64,000 bases of DNA from Nageia nagi (lineage: Eukaryota > Pinophyta), in assembly GCA_050084985.1 (NCBI GenBank), contig JBITNC010000001.1:102238001-102302000 (forward strand), in the 5' to 3' direction. The position numbers and the translations under genes were made by a program. The notes beneath the pieces were generated by a model. It did no database searches. It saw only the letters and a list, made by a program, of their open reading frames with translations, and was not told the origin of the DNA. Of this stretch, positions 11,931 to 23,448 are shown piece after piece (position 1 is the first letter of the stretch; each line of letters begins with the position of its first letter).

Positions 11931-12479
11931 ATAGAGTTGAATTAGATGTATAAAGAGGGGGAAGGGAGTAAGAGTTGAGGGGCAAAGTGGTACTAAAGGA
12001 GAGGGGATTAGAAAAGGTATAAGGGAAGAGGAGAAGGGAATTGGTGAAGGAGAAGGTTCATGGGAGGGGGAGAAGAGATTATGATGGGTGAAAGAGAAGG
12101 TTCACTCCTAATCTAAGGCTAAGGGATAGGCATAAGGGGATGAGGGGAGGCAGTTATGAAAGGTTTTACCTAAGTTGGTGATGCGAGAGGTGGATCTTGA
12201 GGTTGTACAAGAGGTTTTGGGATGAAATGCGTAAGGGTTGAAATAAATCTAGCCCCTTTTTAATATAATTTTGATTGTGTATATGGTATATTTATTTTTA
12301 ATTATTTGCTTCATTCTAATCATTATTGCATCATAATTTTGGGGCATAGATAGTTAAAATTAAAATATTTATAAGTTTGTATTTGAGGATTCAAACAAAC
12401 ATAGTCTATTGGTGATTACATATTAGTCTTTTATAAGTATGCATTATTAATAATTTTGATGTGAAGATATATAATGGAT
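11931..12479. other. Purine-rich tract and AT-rich spacer
   Basis: 11950-12180 is strongly purine-biased on the plus strand (runs such as GAGGGGGAAGGGAG and GGGAGGGGGAGAAGAG). Such a bias could reflect an expanded polypurine tract or simple-sequence growth. The remainder is AT-rich with no coding or repeat signature that I can name. Confidence 0.4.
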
Positions 12480-13325
12480 GTTGATAAGGAAAATGATTTG
12501 CTAACTTGTTTGATAGATTTTGAGACATTACTCACATTGTATAGTATTCTTTCAACATTGGATTAAATACATACTTTAATAAAACATGCTTAAGAAAGAT
12601 CAATATATATTATCGAGTTCATAAGTTTGAGATGAGTTGCTCAATCTTTAACAAGTGAAATATGGAACCATTTTTAAAGGGATGAGATTCTCAAGGCCAT
12701 GGTTGTAGTCAATCCCAATTTTTGGCATGTAGCGCCACAAATGGTCATAAAATAATTTGGATTTTTCATATCATATAAATTTAATTTCTTTTACTAAGTA
12801 TTTCTATAAATTATTTGAGGTAAATAACATTGAAATTATAGGTATTTTGAAGGGTCAATCAACTTGTTTTACTTTAACAATGATGGAACAAGTTAAGTAA
12901 TGGTTGACCATGAAAAATGTGGTAATATAACATGATTATGGAAGAAATTGAATATGAGCAGTATCTTACATGATACAATAAGAAAATAGTTTGCATTTTC
13001 CAAATTATGTGACACAATGATCTTGTGAATTGTGGGTTTTTAGCACATTAAGGTTTATACAATCTAAACTTAATGACAAATTGAATAAAAATATGGAAAA
13101 TCATTTAATATTAAATATTTCATGTTATAATATGAACCAATTTCCTTATGATAGGGCTTTGACAATATGGTAGAGTCTTACAAATAAAAGAGACATCACT
13201 AATAATACAATAAATTCAAAATATGGTAATTATGTAGAGAAACAAACATAGAGATAGACATCTAGTCAGCTTTGTGATAGTGGTAACAAAGATGAGGAAG
13301 AATCTTGGGAGTTACCAAATATTTA
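12480..13325 (+). pseudogene. hAT-like transposase remnant, C-terminal half
   Basis: Frames starting near 12490 read LLTCLIDFETLLTLYSIL, then HTLIKHA and IIEFISLR, which fits the helical insertion region of DUF4371-type hAT transposases. 13060-13320 reads NKNMENHLILNISCYNMNQ, then FPYDRALTIW and SLTNKRDI, resembling the last conserved block before the C-terminus of this family. With 9340-10615 it makes one transposase split by about 1.9 kb. Stops are frequent. Flanking terminal inverted repeats and an 8-bp duplication were not found by eye. Confidence 0.5.
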
Positions 13326-13664
13326 ATTTTAATATTCTATTGCATTTCAATTTGATAATTTTGTTAGGCATCATAAATAGTTTGAGCTAAGCAAGTATTA
13401 TAAGTTTTGTATATTTTATGATCATGGATATTGAGAGAGATGAGCATGTAATCTAAATTTAATGGTTTTCTTCCAATGTTTTATCAAGATTATTTTAAGT
13501 TTCAAACTATTTTCTTCATAGTTACTTTTAGTTTGAAATAGTTTTTACTACAATTTTTATGTATTTCATTTTTCTTATTTATTAATGCAAAAAAAATATT
13601 TTTTTCTATATTATTATATAGATCATAAATACTTTTAGATTATATGTTGAAAATGTATATTTAT

Positions 13665-13850
13665 CCTTATTGAATGATGTGGCCTTTTCCTTATCATTCG
13701 ACATGGACCTAATCTTATCATTCAACATGGCCCTAACCTTGTCATTTAGCATGGCTTTGGCCTTGTCGAACATCAAATGAAAAGTCCAAGGCAATGTCAA
13801 ATAACAAGGAAAGGGCCATATCATTCAACAAGGACAAGGCCATGTCATTT
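13665..13850. repeat. Minisatellite related to 10620-10935
   Basis: Tandem degenerate copies of a motif like CCTTATCATTCAACATGG / CCTTGTCATTTAGCATGG appear here in both orientations. Element B inserted at its right edge: the B flank after 37939 still shows ACAAGGCCATTGTTATGTCATT, the continuation of this repeat. Confidence 0.6.
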
Positions 13851-13854
13851 GAAA

Positions 13855-16145
13855 TGATTTATAATATTTAATAAGTTATATATTTATTAGATCTTCAAAC
13901 ACAAATTTAATAATTCTTTTAGTACAAATTAATCTTATGTTCCTAATATGAGGAAATATTGGCTATCAAGAAATAAAATAACCATTAATAAAATGCACAC
14001 ACATAATAGAACACAAGTAATTATACTAGTAAAAGCTCAATGTGGGGAAACACCCACATAAAAGATATCTCATTTATAAATTGATCAAAATGAAACAATA
14101 AAACCATAGTAGGTATGATCCAAACTGGATTTTTGTAGTTGTAAAAAAAGTGATTTTTAAGTTTAAAATTTTGTTGATTATTCTCTTCCATATTAAAGAG
14201 CTCACTTCCATGATTTTGATGCTTCAAATGATAAATAAAATAGAGCTATGGTTTGTAAGTTATGATTTTTCAAAATTTGGAGCTAAATATAAAATATGCA
14301 AAATATGCGTGGAAGGTTTTATTGATGGAATCACCAAGAGAAGCTCAAATTGATTCATAGCTTGAAATTTGAATCATTTGTACCTCATATTATGGTGAAC
14401 ATGTGGTTAAAATTGTAAGGAGTTTGGATTGAATTGAAATGTATGGTGCTCACAAAATGGTAAATTCTCATTCTGTGTTCATGACAGCCAATTTTGACAG
14501 CTACTAGGTGCAAATTTGCATTGGAGGCCAACTTGATGACAATGTTGGGAGCTACCAGTAAGGTGTTAAAGTGTGAAATTTAGATCAGTTAATATACATA
14601 TATACAAGAACACCTCAATGAAATTTCATGATATTTGGAATTACAGTCATGAAGTTGTAGTCATGACAAAATGGCACCACAAGCAGTTTTGCAAAATCCA
14701 AAAAAATAGGAGAATATAACCATATGAGGCCAAAACAATGCTACAAGAATACAAATGAGGGAGATTATTGTTTTGAGGGTGAGAGAGCATATTGTAAATA
14801 AGGAAAAATAACAAATATTGTCTTATCACCATGTAACCATAAACTCCAAACTTGTAATCTCTTAATGTTATAAAAGGGAACATGGAGTATGGAAAAATTG
14901 AATTCCTTTTAGTGGGTTTTCCTACCAAGTAGAGTGTGTTAATGTAGGTTTGGAAAAATGTAGAAGACTCTATTTTATTGTAAAATCCATGGAAAATAAC
15001 AAAACCATGAGAGTAATAATGGAGGTGCATTTCTAGCTTTCATAGAAGAAGAAAAAGAATATGAAGAAGATTATTACCATGGAGAAAGAAGTGGAGGACA
15101 TAGTCTCCATGATGAAAAAAAAAAAGACAAAGAGTAGTTCTAAAGATGATATCTTAGGATAAGAGACATGGAACTAAGCTCAAGAACTTTCATTGAAAAG
15201 AGAGTCATCTTCCAAAAAGGGATTTAGTGGAAAGGTTACAATGATCGTGTGATTCAACTTTGACAAACAAAAGAGTGAAGCAAGAAAGATCATACAAGTG
15301 ACATTGTAAAATGGAATCTACAATAATGGATTGTTATATGCTTGATGTATACCACATTGATCGAACTAGGGTAACTAAGTGTGTACATCATTTGTATATT
15401 TTTTATTTGGTGTGCATATTTATTTCTGCAAGCACTAAAATGAACAAAGTGTGAAGATCTAAATTAAATCTTGAAGTGGGATTTACAAATGAAGGTAGAT
15501 GTGACACTATCTCCATAAGCACAACATAGCCTAATAGTATCCAAACTTACTGTTTGGCCAATTTTGTCAATCCTCCAACATTCTCCAGTCTTAACAATGC
15601 CAAAGAATTTTTAACAATAATCAAATCAAATATTGAACAAGTTTCTCATGGGGTATTTACTTTGAAACTCACATCTCTTCATTTAGAAACACCTATTGAG
15701 CTTCCAAGTCACTTCAATACATATATGACTTTGTATTCCTCATGAAACACCTTATGTACAGCATTAACATTGGGTATTGTATTGACACTAAAACTTAGGT
15801 TAACACTCAAGCAATTAGGTCAATAGGAGGGTCTTTAATCCTATTTGAGTGGCATCCATGTACAAGGTATTTCATATCTTTGTTGGCACCAAATCTCTCC
15901 CACAACACTCCAATATAGATCTAACTCTCAGCACCATGATCCCCATCAATTTGATAGCCTAAATCCATCATTTCTTAGTATTCTTATTATTCATAGCATT
16001 GACATTGGCTGCAATGTTGACACCAAGAAACTTACAAACAAATTGAACTAGATGTTAAAGGAATATACCAAACTTTGAGCATGAAGAATTTTGTCCATGG
16101 TTACTCCAAGATGTCTGATATCCTCAAGTTTATCCTTTCATATCA
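13855..16145 (-). repeat. Left (3') LTR of element B, interrupted
   Basis: 13855-14115 and 15493-16145 align with the right LTR (37057-37939), for example the shared blocks AATCTTATGTTCCTAATATGAG, ATCAATCCTCCAACATTCTCC and CCCCATCAATTTGATAGCC (each compared in pieces). The 1.38 kb between them is absent from the other LTR. A polypurine tract (minus strand TTGGGGAGGTG) follows at 16146-16156. Confidence 0.8.
14116..15492. mobile_element. 1.38-kb insertion in the B LTR, class unknown
   Basis: The insertion lies between two copies of AGGTA (14111-14115 and 15493-15497), a 5-bp target duplication; removing it and one copy restores collinearity with the other LTR of B. It begins TGATCCAAAC and ends ACAAATGA. 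There is a TATA-like TATAAAAGGGAAC at about 14869. A minus-strand open frame (14647-15030, 127 codons) is Phe/Tyr-rich and matches nothing I know, so I do not call it a gene. A solo LTR with a decayed CA end is the best guess. Confidence 0.55.
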
Positions 16146-16156
16146 CACCTCCCCAA

Positions 16157-17560
16157 TGAGGAGGCTTTTGGTCTCCAACAACTCACTTTTGAATAACATG
16201 AGGGAATAAATCCTCCACCTTGGATTTATCATACCATTTTTCCCTCTTAGGTAGCCACCCCTTCATACCAACCAACCAAACCTCTTGTTGTCCCCTTCTA
16301 GTAATATGAACCTTCTTTTTCAATATGGAATCCTCCTTGAGTTCCACCATAGTAGTTAGAGATAATTCATCTACAATTGATAAAACCTATTCCATTTCTT
16401 ACTCTTCTTCATTGATCATAGTTGGATAAAATAAGTTCAAGTTTTTTGGATTAACCACTAAGTAAATTTGCATATAAGCATACAAATTTAACTTAAAAGC
16501 ATTATCACTTACTTGCTCCACATTATCAAAAGGTTCATATCTAATTTGCTTAATCTTCTTTACTTTCCCTTGCACTCCTTCCTTAATAAGATACAACCAA
16601 AATCTTTCTCCTTCTTAAAATTTGTGATCAAATCTATATTGGTCATGTCTCAACTTATACTTGGCTTGGCTAGCTTTTAGTTTCTCTTTTACCTTTAGGT
16701 GAACATGTCAAATTCTTTCAATCAATTTATTGGTCTTTTCTTCTTCTTTTAGGATTGAATTATCATTCTCTTTTTGCATCCCAAAAACACAATAAAATAG
16801 TGATTGTATAAGATACCCAAAACATATCTTAAATGGTGCCTTGTTTGGTGAAGTATGGATTTCTTGGTTATAGAAGATTTCTATGTAAACAAGTTGTTCA
16901 TCCCAAATCCTTAGATGCCTACTAGAGTATCCTCTCAACAGTTTTATCATTTTCCTATTCACTACCTTAGTCTATGAATCAAATTGAGGATGAAAGGCAT
17001 TTCTTCTCTTCAACCTTATATCCATCTTTTCCCATAAATTGGTCCCAAACATGTCCCATACTATAGAATCCCTATAAGAAGCAATAGAAGTAGGTACCCT
17101 AGAATGAACCTAGACATTAGAAAAGAATAAGTATGTTGCATCTTGGCTTATTATGGTCTTCTTTCATGGGATTAAAACATACATCTTTCTAAATCTATCG
17201 ACTACTATAAATAAATAATCATGCCCTTTCTTAGACATAGGCAATCCACTCACAAAATCCATAGAAATACTCTCCCAAGGTATGTTACGAACTAGAAGTA
17301 GCATACAAAAAACCTAATTTCCTATTATTTGGCTTGTTAATGTAATATATGACACAACCATGAATATACTTTATAATTTGTTCTTTCATTTTAGGCTAAT
17401 AGACATATCTTTTAAAATTTGCAATTATCTTTCCCACTCCAAAATATCCATCTGCTTGTAATAAATGTGCTTTTCTAATCAGTTGGATCATTTCTCCTTT
17501 AAGAACACACAAATTATTAAACTTATAAATAAGTCCATCCTTAATTGATAGTCAAACTTC
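16157..17560 (-). pseudogene. Element B integrase with chromodomain-like tail
   Basis: On the minus strand from about 17510 downward comes an HHCC-type region (RKAHLLQADGYFGVGK, then [19 protein letters not shown]), in which one His and one Cys are replaced. A catalytic-core remnant follows ([14 protein letters not shown], later MGKDGYKVEEKK). The frame 16962-16708 (ERILxxASKDLG, YNQEIHTSPNKAPFKICFGY) belongs to the end of the core, and 16596-16399 to the C-terminal domain. The last part, about 16370-16170, reads ELKEDSILKKKVHI, then WLVGMKGWLPKREKWYDKSKV, like a chromodomain with its two tryptophans. The piece is dead through stops and frameshifts. Confidence 0.65.
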
Positions 17561-17829
17561 TGTTCATAATCTAATTTTTATGATTGTTGCAACTAATGAT
17601 AAACCTACTTGAAGTATACATCATGCAAATAAGTCTCTTTGTATGCTTCATGAACAAATGGATAAAGATTCATTGTTGTAGATAGAATTGAAACATTATA
17701 TTATCCTAACATTGGCACTTAGCCTAGCAATGACACTAGAGGTATAGAAAGTATATATGCAATCTTATTAATATTGCCTTTTTTTGTACTTAATGATCAG
17801 GTGAAAATGTTGCAAAAATATCATCTTAA

Positions 17830-18262
17830 AATTTCTAACTTGTTTCTATTTTGAGATAGTTTCTAAAGGTTTATGGTTAATCTAGATGATAGTTTCATTT
17901 TTGAACAAGTAATGCTTCCACTTCTTCATGGCTTAGACTAATGTGTACAACTCATTTTCATATGTAAAATAGTTTAAAACTACACCACTAAATTTTTCTT
18001 ATTAATAACATAGGGATCTTCCTTGTTATAACAAAATGCCCCCATGGTATACTCACTTGCATTCATTTCAATATCAAATCATCAATTCTAGGTAATGGGT
18101 ACATATTCTTAATAGTAATCTTGTTTAATGCATGATAATCCATGCACATCCTCCAAGTCCCATCCTTCTTTGGCATTGAAATAATAAAACAATCACATGG
18201 AGAGGTACTTGGTCCAATTAGCCCTTTATCTAAGACCTCCCAAATCTGCTTCTTGATCTCCT
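17830..18262 (-). pseudogene. Element B RT-RNase H with the RT core deleted
   Basis: 18262-18070 (minus) encodes the RT N-terminal motif: [16 protein letters not shown], then [26 protein letters not shown] and YPLPRIDDL. Directly after RIDDL the sequence jumps to the RNase H motif NASEYTMGAF and then YENELYTLVQAMKKWKHYLF. The several hundred bases that should hold the RT palm and its catalytic YxDD are missing. The 5' continuation of RT lies on the other side of the TIR element at 19236. Confidence 0.75.
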
Positions 18263-18267
18263 CACAT

Positions 18268-19235
18268 GGTAAGTGCAAGAACATGATTGCCACTTTGCAG
18301 GAAGTCTTAAGAACTGCTAGGTTTTATATTTTTTAATAAATTTTTAGTTTTTTTGGAATTGTGAAAAAAAATGACATGCATAATATGCATATAATTCTCC
18401 ACAAGTTAAAAAAATTAATTAAAAAAGATAAATTTAGATCAAATTATGCTTGCTAGATAATAAATGTTTTTGAAATGACAATCAAGGATAATAAAAAATT
18501 AAGAAAAAATAAAATATTAATGAAAAATTACAAAAACAATATCCTCCATAATCTTTAGTGTCTTAGGTATCCTTACCCAAAAGGATTTAAAAAAATATAT
18601 TTTTAGGTCCAATTATGCTTCTCGAACATGATGGGGTATGGTTTTGAAATTGTATTTTTAAATAGCAGATTTTGTATTTGTTTAATAACTTCTTATTTTT
18701 TTGGAATTGTGAAAAATAAAATATATGTACACAATCTACATACAATTATGTACAAGTTAAAAAAAATTAAAAATGATAAGTTTTGGTCAAATTATGCATG
18801 TTGGACATGAACACTTTTCAAAATGATAATCAGAACCAATAAAAAATAAAACATTCATGAAAAAATTACAAAACAAAATCCTCCACAATCTTTAGTATCT
18901 TAGGTATATTTACTCAAAAGGATTTAAAAAAATATTTTAATTTAGGTTCAATTATATTTGTTAGACAAGATGGGGTATGATCATGAAACTATTTTTTTTA
19001 AATAGTAGATTTTAAACATGCCTATCAAATATTAATTTCTATATCTAGGTATTAAAATAAATTACATATTTGAAAACTAAATTTCAAGAACTACATGTTT
19101 ACCAAAGTGACATTTTTCAATACTCAGACTCTTTGTGCTTCAAATTGTGAGATCAAGTGTGACCAAACCTGAAAAATTAGGGAAACCACTTCCACTTTTT
19201 GGTCAAAAGTGGGACTCATCTTCTTGCACTTACCC
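18268..19235. mobile_element. 968-bp TIR element (MITE-like) inside element B
   Basis: The left end GGTAAGTGCAAGAACATGA and, on the other strand, the right end GGGTAAGTGCAAGAAGATGA form imperfect terminal inverted repeats of about 28 bp that continue into CCACTTT. The pentamer CACAT flanks both ends (18263-18267 and 19236-19240). The RT frame of element B continues across the gap when the insert and one CACAT are left out, so the boundaries are exact. The interior holds no transposase, only AT-rich DNA with an imperfect 347-bp tandem duplication. A 5-bp duplication with GGG ends does not fit hAT (8 bp), Mutator (9-11 bp), Harbinger (3 bp) or Tc1 (TA). Confidence 0.75.
18340..19010 (+). repeat. 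Imperfect 347-bp tandem duplication in the TIR element
   Basis: Two units share TTTTTTGGAATTGTGAAAA (near 18350 and 18697), a CAAGTTAAAAAAATTAA block, CAAATTATGC, then TCCTCCA(T/C)AATCTTTAGT and AAAAGGATTTAAAAAAAT. They diverge by small indels, so the duplication is old. A third partial copy of the GGGGTATG block is at 18975. Confidence 0.7.
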
Positions 19236-19468
19236 CACATTCCATTATCAATTGCCTATACAGACCTACTTTAAGGAGAGCAACATTAGCTGATATCTAG
19301 ATTTCATGCTTAATTCCTTACTTAAGTGGTAGACTCTTTGGCTTTGCAAAGACCTATTGAAACTCCTACATAATAGCCTGAATGTATCTCTTTTTATTTC
19401 CCAATGTTAATGCCTCTTATAGCATTGACGTTGCAACACAATTTATATCTCACATTGATGTTGGTCTT
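19236..19468 (-). pseudogene. Element B, protease-RT linker fragment
   Basis: The minus-strand frame reads FAKPKSLPLK, then KHEI and NVALLKVGLYRQLIMEC. The last part is the conserved start of the gypsy RT region, just before EEIKKQ, which is found at 18262 across the TIR element. To the right the frame continues, across element A, into the B protease at 35477. Stops are present. Confidence 0.7.
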
Positions 19469-20690
19469 TGATCCATAATTTAAAATATTAAATTTTAATT
19501 TTAATCCTTTTCAAGATCAATTCACACTTGATAAAATTAAATTCTTGTAACTAGAAGATTTAGAAAAATAAAATTGGAACTATATGTAAAACTAAAGAAG
19601 AAACACAAATCACACCACACAAAGACAAATCAATTACCCTAGTTCACCCTATGTGGGTTACATCCAATAATAAAATCTCTCTTCAATAAATGGGTGAAAT
19701 GATGTACAATGACCTCCACAATCCTTTAGCACCTCTTTTGACATTCACACAAACACCATAGTTTTGAAAACACACAAAAAATTATTCTCCAACTCTCTAC
19801 AATCCTTCTCGTCAAACACCTTCAACTTGCCTCATTTTATAATAAAAAGGCATGTTCAAATTGGAGTGATTTTCAACAAAGAAATAATAGGAAAATATTA
19901 TTTTAAGATACCCAATATTCCTATCTAGCTACAATTCAAATTTGGGCTCAAATAGTTGAGCCAATCTCCCAATATTGGCTTCCAAACACAAACAAACTCC
20001 CTCTCTAGAAATACATAGGTTTGCAAATATTCTTAGCCCAATAATAGGCTAAGAAACCTATAAAATAAAGCCAAACACCTTAGAAACCATAAAATACATG
20101 CAAAACCTCAAAAATAGGGTGGATCCTATCAAAGGGTGCTACTAGGTGGCACCAAAATAAACTCTACAAGGTCAAATGGTAGCTAATAACATCAGCTAGT
20201 GGTCTAGGAAATAGGCAAGTGAAGAAGGTCAATAGTCATTGTTGTCAGGTGGTTTACCTACTAGAAGGGTAGCTTGATAGGTGACTTGGTGGTCAAAAAC
20301 CACCTAGTCCTACCATGTTGGACCCCTCCACACCATCAACGTCAAGCCTATAAGTGATCTTCTCTACACCATCAGCTATCAAGCTCTGATTGTTAGCATT
20401 AGGTGGCTACACTAGTCTATCACCCTCCACATCGGCCATCACATCATCACCTATGGGAAAACCTTCTTTACAATATCACCCCTTTGTTTTTTTAATATTT
20501 GATATATATATATATATATATTATTACTTTTGATTTTATATGAATAAAAATATCACAAACTTTCAAACCACATATCTCACACATACAAAATCGAGTTCTT
20601 AATCCAGAAAAAGCATCATGAAGATGGAGACAAACTGAAAGCCATAAACTCAAGCATACTAAATATTAAGAGGATCTAATTTTTGGATCA
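19469..20690 (-). repeat. Left (3') LTR of element A
   Basis: It aligns throughout with 34294-35476, including AAGATCAATTCACAC, GGGTGAAATGAT and a (TA)n tract (20502-20523 here, 35289-35310 in the partner). It starts TGATCCA and ends TGGATCA. Length is 1222 bp against 1183 bp in the partner. Confidence 0.9.
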
Positions 20691-20759
20691 TTCCTCCTTA
20701 TTGAGAGAGAGCTTTTGATCCCAAAAGCATTTAGGATGTCAAAATGAGGTGAAGATAAA

Positions 20760-22080
20760 GCTCCCTCACCTGATCAACTCCAAATCATTTAGCCTTATGT
20801 TGGTGTTTTCCCTTCACACTAATATGCCACACCTCATATTCACCACTATGAGATGATCTTTTCTTCTTTTCCAATACTATGTCCTTAAGCAAAACACTCA
20901 TGTACTCAAGGGCTAAATCATTAATTATCAGTAACATAAACCTTGCATCTTCTACAACCAAAGCTAGTTTGTACAACTTCAAATTCTCAACATTCATAAA
21001 GGAATAAATCTATATATAAGGTGGAAGGTCTAACTGGAATGCATTGTCACTAACTTGTGCAATAATAGTGAATGGGCCATACCTTATCAATTTCAACTTC
21101 TTCCTCTTACCATTTTGTCTCTCCTTACTAAGATGAAGTCATACATAATCCCCAACTTGAAACTTGTGATCCACTCTATGACGATCATGTCTCTCCTTGT
21201 ACTTAGCTTAACTCTTCTCCAACTATCTTTGCATCTTTTTATGAATCAACTTTATCCTCTAAATAAAACTCTTAGCTCACTCTTCTTCATTATGAAGAAT
21301 GGCATCTCCATTACTATATGAAGCAAAAGCCATATCGAAAGGTGACTTTGGAAAATAACCAAAACATATCTCAAAAAGATATTTATTAGTAGAAGAGTGT
21401 ATAGCTTGATTATATGCATGTTGAATATAACCCAAATGTTCATCTCAAGTCTTAGGATGCTTGTAAAAGATGTACCATTGTCATGTTTACCACTTTAGTT
21501 TGCCCATCTATCTGTGGATGAAAAGTTATGCTCCTCTTCAATGTAGTGCCCATCCTTTCCCACAAAGAAGTCCCAAAATTTTCCAAGAAACTTAGAATCC
21601 TTGTCAAAAATAATGGAAGTGGGAAGAGCAAAATGTATCCATACATAAGTAAAGAAAACATTAATTACTTTTTGAATTGTCATAATCTTTTTACATGGAA
21701 TTAGAATACATATTTTACTAAATCAATCCAAAACCACATACAAATAATCATATCCTCTCTTATAAATAGGAAAACCTCCAACAAAATCCATGGAAATGAT
21801 TTCCCATGGTTGTATAGGAATTGACAATGGCATGTAGAGGCCAAGCTTCCTATTACTTGGTTTGGTAACATTGCATAGCATACAACCTCTAATATACCTG
21901 CATATATTTTCTTGCATTTTAGGCCAATAACAATATCTTTGCAAATTAAAAAGAGTTTTTCCAACACCAAAGTGTCTTGAAATACAAGAAGTGTGAGCTT
22001 CCCTAATAAGATCATTCATCTCATCATTAGGAATACAAAGCTTTCCTAAATGGAAATGTAATCCATCATCCATGTGAAAG
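20760..22080 (-). pseudogene. Element A integrase and chromodomain-like tail
   Basis: On the minus strand, 22073-21723 holds an intact HHCC zinc-binding region (EAHTSCISRHFGVGK, then YIRGCMLCNVTKPSNRK), followed by the first catalytic Asp (ISMDFVGGFP). The next frame carries the second Asp region (IIFDKDSKFLGKFW) near 21620. The glutamate helix is frameshifted and not clear. 20997-20770 reads EYMSVLLKDIVLEKKKR, then YEVWHISVKGKHQHKAKWFG, similar to a chromodomain with two spaced tryptophans, which would direct integration in chromoviruses. At least three frame changes break the gene. Confidence 0.7.
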
Positions 22081-22299
22081 TCAATATTTCAATTTTCATT
22101 ACCATAACTCAATCTATGATACATACTCTAAAAATTAGGATCATCAACATATTGTTCTTTATAACCTTCATGCATCAAAGAACTATTTTGCAGGATTATA
22201 CCAACTTCTATGATAGGAGGTCTAAACAACATGTCAACAATCTTATGTTGTGAACCCTTTTTATACTTAATCACCAAATGAAATTATTGCAAAAATACC

Positions 22300-22684
22300 A
22301 TCCAATGAAAATGTCTTGATGGTTGTAATTTAGATTTTGATTGAATATATTGCAAAGGTTGATGATTTGTATGTATTATTATCTATTTACCCACCAAATA
22401 GTGTTTCCATTTTTTTACATTTTGAACTAATGCAAATAACTTTTTATCATAAGTGGGATTATTTCTTATTGCACTATTAAACATCTCTAAGTGGTAACAA
22501 AGTGGATGTCTATCATATAACAAAATTGCACCCATAGCATAATCACTTGCATCAGTTTCCATTTCAAAATATTGTTGAAGATTAGTCAAAGCAAGTATTG
22601 GACTATTATTGATTTTTTTCATTTTAACAAATCAAAAGCATGTTATTATTTTCTTCCCCATTTAAACCCATGATTCTTCCATGT
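22300..22684 (-). pseudogene. Element A RNase H fragment
   Basis: The minus strand from 22684 reads a PLHxx-WG linker, then SPILALTNLQQYFEMETDASDYAMGAIL (given here as family motif, residues near 22620-22530), then YDKKLFALVQNVKKWKHYLVG near 22440-22390. The TDAS motif supplies the first catalytic Asp of gypsy RNase H. It continues the RT frame found to the right of element C at 31707. Confidence 0.75.
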
Positions 22685-22689
22685 AATAG

Positions 22690-23326
22690 TGTAGATGCCT
22701 ATAAATGAATTATTATTTATTAAATAATTCATTTTAGAATCTCAATGATTTATTATATAAAAAATGGTTAAATAATACCCAAAGTCGTGTCAAAGCTATG
22801 CAATATGTCTAGTAGAACCTTGTGGCATGTACAAGGGGTCAAAAAGATCAAAGTTATGTAAACTTATATCATATATAAAGGCATCAATTGATGATCTTAA
22901 AGATCATCTCTAAAAGAGAGGTCACGGGAAAAATGAATATGAGGACTCAAGAGAGATTCTAACACATGATACATCACTCTGTTATGCGTAAATATTATTT
23001 GTAAGTTATATCTTATGTTTTCTATATGATAATTCTTTTGTTCTCTCATTGCTATATTCTTTATTGCATTTGTTATATTGCTTATCTTAAGTTATTAATG
23101 GCATGCCAAGTATAGGACACCAACAATGTGCAATTGAATGAATGTATGCTTGTCTTTTGTGTATGTTTCTCTTTACAGAATGAGCATGTGATCTAATTAA
23201 ACACAAGTGTCTTTCTATTATGCATTATTGCCATATTTTAGATATATGCATCAATAAGAAATAAGTAGACCAATAGTGCATTAATAGACCCTCATAAATA
23301 ATTATTTGCATTATTTTGAGACTACA
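22690..23326 (+). repeat. 5' LTR of element C
   Basis: It starts TGTAGATGCC and ends GAGACTACA. It aligns without large gaps with 31065-31701. The TATA motif ATATATAAAGGC lies at about 22871, after the conserved GGCATGTACAAGGGGTCA block. The sequence after the LTR, TTTTGGTGAACTTGA, occupies the primer-site position, but I cannot assign its tRNA. Confidence 0.9.
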
Positions 23327-23448
23327 TTTTGGTGAACTTGAATGTTCGATTTATCTTTCCCTACTAGCAAGATTTCATAAGTTTTTCGTTACAAGTTTAT
23401 GTCATTAGGGTCATGCATTCCTATTCCAAGGCTGATAGCAGCATAGAA

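Noticed and set aside
14647-15030. 127-codon minus-strand open frame as a membrane protein gene
   Set aside because: Phe/Tyr-rich composition is what AT-rich non-coding DNA gives; no family motif, and it lies inside an insertion within an LTR.
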